Translations under genes and position numbers: made by a program
In this document: one piece after another, positions 58,298 through 64,000 of the stretch
Layout of the letters: every line of letters begins with the position of its first letter
Numbering within the stretch: the stretch's first letter is position 1
From: Glycomyces albidus
GTDB lineage: Bacteria > Actinomycetota > Actinomycetes > Mycobacteriales > Micromonosporaceae
Length of the DNA stretch: 64,000 nt
Reading direction: 5' to 3'
Assembly: GCF_009451885.1 (NCBI RefSeq)
Contig: NZ_WIAO01000028.1
Coordinates: 1-64,000, forward strand
The notes under the pieces: generated by a model
The model's input: the letters and a program-made list of their open reading frames with translations, nothing else
What the model was told of the DNA's origin: nothing
Databases searched by the model: none

Positions 58298-59245
58298 TCA
58301 GCTCCGGAAGCCGTCGACGCCGGTGAGCCGGACCGAGAAGTCCCAGAGCCGCTCGGCCTGCTCGCGGTCGACCGCGTGCGCGGCGACCCCGCCGCCGTCC
58401 TCGGTCACCTCCGCGATCTCGCAGTCCTGGAGGAACACGCCGCCCTTGCCGTCGAGCTGCGGCGAGAACGCCGCCCACGTCTGGGTCGCGGCGCCCTGCT
58501 CGGGCGTCTTGAACCAGTCCGCGATCTGGTTCCCGTCCTCGTCGATCCAGCCCATCTCGACCTGCTCCTCACGCGAGAGGTGCCGCTGGAGCGGGGTGAG
58601 GATGCCGCCGGGGTGGAGCGCGAACGCCCGCACGCCGCGGTCCTGGGCGATCGCGTCGAGGTGGACGGCGAAGAGGACGTTCGCGGTCTTGGACTGCCCG
58701 TAGGCGTCCCAGCGGTCGTAGCCGGTGGCGAAGTGCGGGTCCTCCCAGCGGATCGCCGTGCGCCGGTGCGCCCCCGACGACACGGAGACCACGCGCGCGC
58801 CCTCGTTCAGCAAGGGCGCCAAGCGGTTCACCAGTGCGAAGTGCCCGAGGTGGTTGGTGGCGAACTGGAGTTCCCACCCGGGGCCGACGCGGGTCTCGGG
58901 GCAGGCCATGACGCCGGCGCTGTCGATGACCGCGTCGAAGCCGCGCCCGACGTCGAGGCGCCGGTCCGCGAACGCCGCGACGCTGTCGAGGTCGGCCAGG
59001 TCGAGCTCGTCGGTCTCGACCCCGGCGAGGCCGGCCAGGGCCTCCTCGGCGACCTTCCGCCGCCGCGCCGGGACCACCACCTGTGCGCCGGCCGCGACGA
59101 GCGCGCGGGTGGTCTCGAGGCCGATTCCGGAGTACCCGCCCGTGACGAGCACGTGCCTGCCGGTGAGGTCGATGCCGTCGAGGACTTCCGCCGCAGTGGT
59201 GGTCGCGCCGAATCCGGAACCGATGGGGTGCTGTGATGTGATCAT
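58298..59245 (-). CDS. SDR family oxidoreductase
   Basis: A 315-residue short-chain dehydrogenase of the retinol-dehydrogenase-like/atypical kind. The Rossmann motif is VLVTGGYSGIGLETTRAL (residues about 33-50), followed by IDSAGVMACPE (NNAG equivalent), VSVSSGAHRR (catalytic Ser) and DAYGQSKTANVLF (Tyr and Lys). The cofactor is probably NADP, from the Arg run ARRRK after strand 2. The ATG at 59245 has TAGGCT six bases upstream at 59252-59257 (leaderless). The substrate is not determinable. Confidence 0.92.
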   Translation of the reverse strand: MITSQHPIGSGFGATTTAAEVLDGIDLTGRHVLVTGGYSGIGLETTRALVAAGAQVVVPARRRKVAEEALAGLAGVETDELDLADLDSVAAFADRRLDVGRGFDAVIDSAGVMACPETRVGPGWELQFATNHLGHFALVNRLAPLLNEGARVVSVSSGAHRRTAIRWEDPHFATGYDRWDAYGQSKTANVLFAVHLDAIAQDRGVRAFALHPGGILTPLQRHLSREEQVEMGWIDEDGNQIADWFKTPEQGAATQTWAAFSPQLDGKGGVFLQDCEIAEVTEDGGGVAAHAVDREQAERLWDFSVRLTGVDGFRS

Positions 59246-59335
59246 GGCCCGAGCCTAGAACCTAGAGCGCACTCGAAGTCAAATCCGACCGTCTGGCGCC
59301 TGCCATCGCGGGCACGCGGGCTCCATACTGGTCTC

Positions 59336-60214
59336 GTGCCCTCCAACCCGCATCCGGACGCGAAGCCCCCGGTCTCCGCCGCCAAGGCCTTCGGATTCCT
59401 CGTCCTCGTCGCCGCCCTGGCCGCCGCCACCTGGTGGCTCCTCGAGACGGGTGTCCGCGTCGGCCACACCGTCGAATGGGAGTGCTGGGGCGGCGAGTGC
59501 TCCACCGATGACGCGCGGTCGCTCCTGCCGATCGCCGGGATCATCTGCAACGCCGCGCTGGCGGTCGCCATGGTCAAGGCGGCGCGGCTGCTCGGTTGGG
59601 GCCTGGCGGCGATGGTCGGTCCGCTGGCCGCGCTGAGCGGCTGGGACGCGGCGGTCGCCGCGGGCCTGCCGCCCGCGGAGGTCGCCACCGAGCGGGGCGT
59701 CGTCGGCGCGGCCCTGGTCGTCGCCGCGGTGATCGCCCTGCTGGGGCTGCTGATCGAACTGAAGACCACCGGATTCGGCGCCCGCCTGCTCGGCGCCCAG
59801 CGCGTGCCCGCCGTGCTGAGCGACTTCCGGCCCGCCGACGCCCCGATCGGCCGGATCGACGCCGAGAACGCCGCCAAGCACGGATTCGGCACGGCCGCTT
59901 TGACGTTCACCCACAACGGCAGCCGGCACAGCGTGCGGGTCCGCACCCACCGCAAGTGGGTCGGCCATGCGCCGGTGTTCGCCGTCTTCCGCGAGACCCG
60001 CCCCGAACGCGCCCGCGTCGCCCTGCCCTGGTTCCGGACCGCCGCCGACACTGAGGGCAACGAGGTCACCCAGGAGTCCGCGCCCCCGACCGAGTCGCAC
60101 CGCGGCTCGGCGTCGCTCGTCTCCGAACTCGAGCGCCTCGCGACCCTGCACTCCGCGGGCCACCTGACCCAGGACGAGTTCGAGGCCGCCAAGCGTCGTC
60201 TCCTCGACGAGTGA
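59336..60214 (+). CDS. membrane protein with C-terminal SHOCT domain
   Basis: A 292-residue protein. Membrane helices are seen at about 18-38, 63-85 and 118-142. A cytosolic region follows with a beta-rich stretch (AALTFTHNGSRHSVRVRTHRKW in part), and a typical SHOCT motif closes the protein (LVSELERLATLHSAGHLTQDEF in part; about 262-292). The GTG has CATACT six bases upstream, a weak leaderless match. The function is unknown; SHOCT segments often mediate oligomerisation or membrane partner contacts. Confidence 0.8.
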   Translation: MPSNPHPDAKPPVSAAKAFGFLVLVAALAAATWWLLETGVRVGHTVEWECWGGECSTDDARSLLPIAGIICNAALAVAMVKAARLLGWGLAAMVGPLAALSGWDAAVAAGLPPAEVATERGVVGAALVVAAVIALLGLLIELKTTGFGARLLGAQRVPAVLSDFRPADAPIGRIDAENAAKHGFGTAALTFTHNGSRHSVRVRTHRKWVGHAPVFAVFRETRPERARVALPWFRTAADTEGNEVTQESAPPTESHRGSASLVSELERLATLHSAGHLTQDEFEAAKRRLLDE

Positions 60215-60244
60215 ACGCCGCGCGAGGCGACGCACGCATGGCGC

Positions 60245-60443
60245 GTCACGCGTGACATACCACTGCCTGTTTCAGCAACGCCTCGCAAGCGACGGCACTC
60301 ACGCGTCACACGTGACATACCACCGCCGTTGCGACTGCCCGTCCCGCCGGCGGCACTTCACGTGTCACACGCGACATACCACCGCCTGGCGGCAGCCCCC
60401 CGCAAGCGGCAGCCCCTTCGACGTCGTGCGTGACAGACCACGG
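60245..60443. repeat. four ~60-bp tandem repeats with palindromic core
   Basis: Cores start at 60245, 60305, 60364 and 60423, spaced 60, 59 and 59 bp. Each has GTCACrCGyGAC, a 12-bp palindrome or near-palindrome, directly followed by ATACCAC and then yGCC; the fourth is degenerate. The spacers are related and rich in GGCAG/GCAAGCG. The block fills the 250-bp gap between convergent genes. Open frames crossing it only repeat the motif (HVTYH) and are not credible genes. Confidence 0.75.
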
Positions 60444-60464
60444 CGGCAGCGGTGCACGGTTCGA

Positions 60465-60935
60465 TCAGAGCGGGCTCTTCAGCCCTTGCTGCGACCCGAC
60501 CACCGGCTCGGGGACGTTCGCGGCGAGCGCCATGACGCAGCCGGCCGCCAGCAGCAGCAAGCCGACCGCGGCGACGACCTCGCCGGCGCCCTGGCCGTTC
60601 GCGGGCAGGTCCTCGGTGAGCCGCAGGTCGCCGCCGTAGAGCAGCATCGCCCCGGCGAACCCGCCGAACGCCCACGCCATGCGCGTCTCATGGGTGCGCC
60701 ACGCGAAGAACAGCGCGCACCACAGCACGAGCAGCGGGATCAGGGCCAGCGAGAGCCCGTACGTGCCCGCGTCGGCCCGGACGCCTTCGACATCGGAGAG
60801 CCCCCAGAAGTTCACCGGGCCTCCGCCGGCGTCGGCCCACGGCAGGAACATCGAGCCCGCGACGAGCATGGAACCGCCGAGGGCCGCCAGGCCGCCGGCG
60901 CGGGAGTACGGGGTCGAGGGAGTGCGCTCCATCAT
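60465..60935 (-). CDS. four-helix membrane protein of unknown function
   Basis: A 156-residue protein with four membrane helices (about 16-34, 60-78, 85-102 and 117-140) and a PWADAGGG loop after helix 1. There is no recognised family. Two adjacent ATGs at 60935/60932 follow a CGGAGG ribosome site. Upstream, a TTGACC-TG-GGTCAA palindrome (60983-60996) and two further TTGACGC copies (61002, 61013) may be regulatory. Confidence 0.78.
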   Translation of the reverse strand: MMERTPSTPYSRAGGLAALGGSMLVAGSMFLPWADAGGGPVNFWGLSDVEGVRADAGTYGLSLALIPLLVLWCALFFAWRTHETRMAWAFGGFAGAMLLYGGDLRLTEDLPANGQGAGEVVAAVGLLLLAAGCVMALAANVPEPVVGSQQGLKSPL

Positions 60936-60982
60936 CTACCTCCGGTTGCGATCCGCTTGGTCCCTCAAGCGCACCACCGGGA

Positions 60983-61019
60983 TTGACCTGGGTCAACACC
61001 CTTGACGCATTATTGACGC
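60983..61019. promoter_or_regulatory. TTGAC-rich palindromic region
   Basis: TTGACC (60983-60988), TG, GGTCAA (60991-60996), then TTGACGC at 61002 and 61013. It is a candidate operator/promoter for the leftward membrane-protein gene. No matching -10 box is convincing. Confidence 0.35.
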
Positions 61020-61070
61020 CTAAGGGATGAAACCATCTCGACCGGCCGAAGCCGACGATATCGACCGGAT

Positions 61071-61664
61071 TCAATACTTGCGGCAGCCGTCGTAGCCGCC
61101 GCCGTGGATGCGGCCCCACCGGACCCGCGCCGATTCCAGCAGCCCGTCCAGCGAGTCCGCGGCGTGCTCGCGCTGCTCCGCGAGGAGCACGTTCGCCGCC
61201 GCCCGCGCGTCGGCCTCGGCCCGGTGGTGGTCGCCGAACGCGATCCCCGCTGCCCGCGCCACCCGCGGCAGCGTGTACGAGTCGAGCACCCACGTCCGGC
61301 GGGCGATGACGAGCGTGCACGCGTACCGCAGGGTCGGACCGTCGATCCCGCTGGCCGCGTTGGCGCCCCGGATGACGGACGTGTCGAACGCGGCGTTGTG
61401 CGCGACGACCGGCGCGTCCCCGATGAGGTCCACGAGCTGCGACCACACCTGCCGCCAGGTGGGCGCGCCGACGACGTCGCGCCGCCGGATCCCGTGGATC
61501 TGCGTGTTCCTGAAGTCGAACCGGTCGTGTCCGGCGGGCGGGCGGATGAGGCTCGCGTACCGCTCCGCCTCCTCGCCGCCCTCCACGCGGACCGCGGCCA
61601 CCGAGCACGCGCTGGCGCGGCTGCCGTTCGCCGTCTCGAAGTCGATCGCCACCCACGCGTCCAA
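61071..61664 (-). CDS. 3'-5' exonuclease, DnaQ-like
   Basis: A 197-residue DEDD exonuclease: Exo I WVAIDFETANGS (residues 4-15), Exo II VVAHNAAFDTSVIRG (near 88), Exo III DHHRAEADARAAANVLL (near 145), making the DEDDh pattern. The TTG start at 61664 has GGAGGGGG upstream; a GTG four codons in is the alternative. It is a stand-alone proofreading-type exonuclease, possibly for repair or RNA trimming. It belongs to the same strand as the genes to its right, 37 bp away. Confidence 0.9.
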   Translation of the reverse strand: MDAWVAIDFETANGSRASACSVAAVRVEGGEEAERYASLIRPPAGHDRFDFRNTQIHGIRRRDVVGAPTWRQVWSQLVDLIGDAPVVAHNAAFDTSVIRGANAASGIDGPTLRYACTLVIARRTWVLDSYTLPRVARAAGIAFGDHHRAEADARAAANVLLAEQREHAADSLDGLLESARVRWGRIHGGGYDGCRKY

Positions 61665-61701
61665 GCCGTTCCCCCTCCGCTGCGCGAATGACGGTAGCAG
61701 T

Positions 61702-62511
61702 TCAGCTCCGCGCCGCCAGCCGGCGCAGGTGCTCGTGCGCGTACTCGCAGATCACGGCATGGCGGTACACCGCGTGCGGCACGTCCGCATTGGAGTCGAC
61801 CCGCACCGACAGGTCGCCGCCGCACCACCGCAGGAACGTCGGATCCCCGGTGATCTCGGCGAGGATCGCCAGGATCGAGTCGTCGAATCGCATCGAGTGG
61901 ACGGCACGGCGGTACTCCTCAGGGGTCAGGCACGCGGCGAACGGCAGGTTCATGAGGCACAGGGCGGTCTGGACGTCGAGGCGCATGAGGCGCCGCCGCC
62001 CCGGCTCGGGGTCGAGGTCGGGGACGTCGAGCCCGCTGTAGTCCACGACGGATCGGCGCGCGACCGGGCCGAGCCCGGCGAGCACGACGTACACGTTGAT
62101 GTCGTGCTCGATGACGGCGTTGTCGCCGAGTCCGGCGAGGTCGGTGGGGCGCAGCGCGACCGGCTCGATCGCGGTGTCGGTGTTGCGGACGATGAAGTTG
62201 AGCAGGTTCGTCTCGACCACGAAGTGCCGGATGAGCAGTTCGACCGCGAGCGGGGACACGAACCGCCGCAGGAACCAGATGCAGAGCCGGTCCATGAGCC
62301 GGTGCGCGGTCCAGCGCACCGGCGTGATCCGCTTGAGCGCCACGATGACCAGCGCCAGGACCCGCGAGACCGGCCGCGCGAGCGGGTACAGCCAGGTGCG
62401 CGTCCAGTGGCGCTGGTCGTCGGCGATCTGCTGCGCCACCTCGCGGTCGAGCACCAGGGACGGGTCGGCGACGATCGCGTCCCACAGGGGCGGGCCCGCG
62501 AGGTCAGACAT
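61702..62511 (-). CDS. protein of no recognised family, partner of the KS-diiron fusion
   Basis: A 269-residue protein I do not recognise. It is mostly alpha-helical, with two hydrophobic stretches at residues 48-60 (VSRVLALVIVALK) and 76-94 (LCIWFLRRFVSPLAVELLI) that may touch the membrane. Conserved-looking polar segments follow: RHFVVETNLLNFIVRNT, DNAVIEHDINVYVV (His/Glu/Asp), and HAVICEYAHEHLR at the C terminus. Its ATG overlaps the stop of the fusion gene by 8 bp, so the two proteins are translated together and probably act on the same pathway. Confidence 0.75.
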   Translation of the reverse strand: MSDLAGPPLWDAIVADPSLVLDREVAQQIADDQRHWTRTWLYPLARPVSRVLALVIVALKRITPVRWTAHRLMDRLCIWFLRRFVSPLAVELLIRHFVVETNLLNFIVRNTDTAIEPVALRPTDLAGLGDNAVIEHDINVYVVLAGLGPVARRSVVDYSGLDVPDLDPEPGRRRLMRLDVQTALCLMNLPFAACLTPEEYRRAVHSMRFDDSILAILAEITGDPTFLRWCGGDLSVRVDSNADVPHAVYRHAVICEYAHEHLRRLAARS

Positions 62512-64000
62512 TGTCGAGCTCTTCGAGTTGGAGCGCGTACAGCCGGGCGACCACCTTCGCGGTGGAGACGATCGCGTCGGCCGCGGCGTCGTCGACGCGC
62601 GGCGAGGCGAGGATCGCCTGGAGCTTCGCGAAGTGGTCGTCGTCGGCCTCGCCGTGGTAGGCGAGGAAGCTCACCTGGTCGTCGCGCAGGCCGAGCTGCT
62701 CCTTGAACTGCGCGGCCCAGCCGGCGGCCTTGCCGGTGCCGAGTCCCTCGATGATGAACATGGCCCCGAGGAGCCCGATCGGGTCGGGGCGCCCTGCGGC
62801 GTGGAACATGTACGCCGACAGCGCCTCCGATCCGATGTTCTTGCGGCCGTTGCGGATGGCTTCGATCGATCCGCCGCACGCGGCGTAGTCGCGCTCGATC
62901 ATCATGAAGTCGCGGTGCTCTTCGGCGGCGTGCCCGATGGCGGCGCTGCGCAGGTCGAAGTACTCGACGGAGAAGTTCGAGGCGGCCCGCGAGATCCAGC
63001 GCGCCCCGTCGGCGACCTGCTGGCGCAGGTTGAACAGCAGCCGCAGATAGTCGTCCATGGTGGACTCGCCGTCGGCGAGGCGGCGCATGACCGGGACGGC
63101 GTCGAGGCGCCGCTCGAAGTCCTCCCACACCGCGTCGAGGCGCGCGAACACGTTCCCGTCCGCCGCCGGCGCCGCCCGGTGCACGGGCGCGACGGGGGCC
63201 GCCGCCGGAACCGCGACCGGCACCGGCTGCGCCGCTTCAGGTCCCACGCACGTCAGGTGCGCGAACCCGAACGAGAAGCGTCCCGATTCGGGCACCGCGA
63301 GGAGCACCGTCTGGCCGGGTTCGAACCGGCCGGTCCGCCAGCACTCCTCCAAGGCGATGAAGATCGAGGCGGCCCCGGTGTTCCCGCGGGTCTCGAGGTT
63401 CGAGAACCACCGGTCGGTGTCGATCTGCGCGCCCGTGGAGGCGAGCCGGTCGAAGACGATGTCGCGGAACGCGTTGGTCGAGTAGTGGCACAGGACGTGG
63501 TCGAGCCGCTTGAGGTCGATGAGCCCCTGCTGCGCGAGGGACGCGAACTCCTTGAGCCCGGCTTCGGCCAGCGCCCCGAGCGCCGAGGTGTCCTGGCGCA
63601 GCAGCAGCATCCCGGCCTGCTCGGCCGCGGCGGCGCTGCCCATGTCCTGCCAGGTCCGTCCGGCGGCGGGGGAGGCGTCGGCGCCCATCCCGGCGCGCAT
63701 GCACACGTCGTGCTCGTGCGCGAGCGAGACGGTGCGCACCCAGTCGACCCGCAGCGAGGGCCGGTCGGGGCGGGGCCGCGGCTCGACCAGGACCGACCCG
63801 GCCCCGTCGGAGAGCATCCACCGCAGGAAGTGCGCGTCCGCGTCGCCGCCACCGCCGTTGGAGGCGCCGTTGTGGGCGCTGTTGAACCGGGAGGCCCGCA
63901 GCCACCGCGAGGACAGCTCGCTGCCGACGACGGCGGCCTTCTCCTTGTCGCCCAGGCGGATCTTCGCGACGGCCGCGTCCAGCGCCGCGAGGCTCGAGGC
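62504..64000 (-). CDS. beta-ketoacyl synthase III-like / haem-oxygenase-like diiron fusion (5' end outside window)
   Basis: A partial gene; 498 residues are visible and the start lies beyond the right edge. The first ~220 residues are the C-terminal part of a KAS III/thiolase fold: ASSLAALDAAVAKIRLG at the edge (the catalytic Cys should be just outside), SDGAGSVLVEP, active-site His in VLCHYSTNAF, and Asn in RGNTGAASIF. After an Ala/Pro linker (PVAVPAAAPVAPVHRAAPA) comes a ~220-residue helical domain with IGHAAEEHRDFMMIERDY and LAYHGEADDDHFAKL, the Glu/His and Asp/His ligand pattern of haem-oxygenase-like diiron enzymes. The order suggests acyl condensation followed by oxidation of the product. 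Confidence 0.82.
   Translation of the reverse strand, partial: ASSLAALDAAVAKIRLGDKEKAAVVGSELSSRWLRASRFNSAHNGASNGGGGDADAHFLRWMLSDGAGSVLVEPRPRPDRPSLRVDWVRTVSLAHEHDVCMRAGMGADASPAAGRTWQDMGSAAAAEQAGMLLLRQDTSALGALAEAGLKEFASLAQQGLIDLKRLDHVLCHYSTNAFRDIVFDRLASTGAQIDTDRWFSNLETRGNTGAASIFIALEECWRTGRFEPGQTVLLAVPESGRFSFGFAHLTCVGPEAAQPVPVAVPAAAPVAPVHRAAPAADGNVFARLDAVWEDFERRLDAVPVMRRLADGESTMDDYLRLLFNLRQQVADGARWISRAASNFSVEYFDLRSAAIGHAAEEHRDFMMIERDYAACGGSIEAIRNGRKNIGSEALSAYMFHAAGRPDPIGLLGAMFIIEGLGTGKAAGWAAQFKEQLGLRDDQVSFLAYHGEADDDHFAKLQAILASPRVDDAAADAIVSTAKVVARLYALQLEELDNV

Noticed and set aside
60245-60443. CRISPR array
   Set aside because: Units are palindromic, spacers are similar to each other, there are only four copies, and no cas gene is near.
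60252-60986. Open frame through the 60-bp repeats
   Set aside because: It only restates the repeat (HVTYH) and then runs antisense to the four-helix membrane protein.

Overview
This window is about 64 kb of very G+C-rich chromosome from an actinomycete. The evidence is the Pup-proteasome accessory genes (pafA, pafB, pafC), actinobacterial RbpA, polyprenol-phosphate-mannose synthase, the HelY-type helicase, mycothiol-type DinB and DsbA-family proteins, and many leaderless genes with a TAnnnT box 6-7 nt before the start codon. A non-Streptomyces soil genus of the Glycomyces/Micromonospora kind would fit, but that is only inference. No tRNA, rRNA, CRISPR array, insertion sequence or prophage was recognised.

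Layout: (1) 1-10.7 kb is the conserved block pafA - small membrane protein - DUF3866 (reverse) - pafB - pafC - small membrane protein - tatA - tatC - HAD hydrolase (reverse) - helY. It links pupylation, the PafBC DNA-damage regulator and twin-arginine export, in the order known from mycobacteria. (2) 10.8-17 kb holds a VOC protein, an AAA ATPase and 5'-3' exonuclease pair, a polar amino-acid ABC importer and an amidohydrolase. (3) 17-21 kb holds a possible noncoding RNA, then lnt, ppm1, fxsA and rbpA, a lipoprotein/glycosylation group with the RNA-polymerase factor. (4) 21-33 kb holds a membrane-anchored Hsp70-like ATPase, an aminotransferase, VOC/YdeI genes facing a WYL regulator across an 11-bp-arm palindrome, a MarR/nitroreductase/MFS set, a subtilase without signal peptide, and a small kinase coupled to a beta-lactamase-fold protein. 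(5) 33-41 kb holds a stand-alone LysR DNA-binding domain, a tandem pair of metallo-beta-lactamase-fold proteins (one Tat-exported, one cytosolic), an orphan histidine kinase, a secreted GH62 arabinofuranosidase with CBM2, and small regulators and membrane proteins. (6) 41-47 kb holds an MMPL exporter, an AI-2E permease, a truncated globin, a RibD-C protein and a LysE exporter.

(7) 47-57.7 kb is a galactan-utilisation locus. Two exported GH53 endo-galactanases and a GH42 beta-galactosidase run leftward. A sugar-binding lipoprotein, two permeases, a third GH53 without signal peptide, and a LacI regulator run rightward. Both divergent promoters carry a TGTGAACGTkyACA-like palindrome. The expected flow is extracellular cleavage of galactan, import of galacto-oligosaccharides, then cytosolic trimming by GH53 and GH42. 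No ABC ATPase is encoded, so a shared MsiK-type ATPase elsewhere is implied. (8) 57.7-64 kb holds a DinB protein, an SDR enzyme, an SHOCT membrane protein, a block of ~60-bp palindromic repeats, a DnaQ-type exonuclease, and at the right edge a two-gene unit. That unit is a ketosynthase-III-like domain fused to a haem-oxygenase-like diiron domain, followed by a protein of no recognised family. It is the best candidate here for an undescribed pathway.
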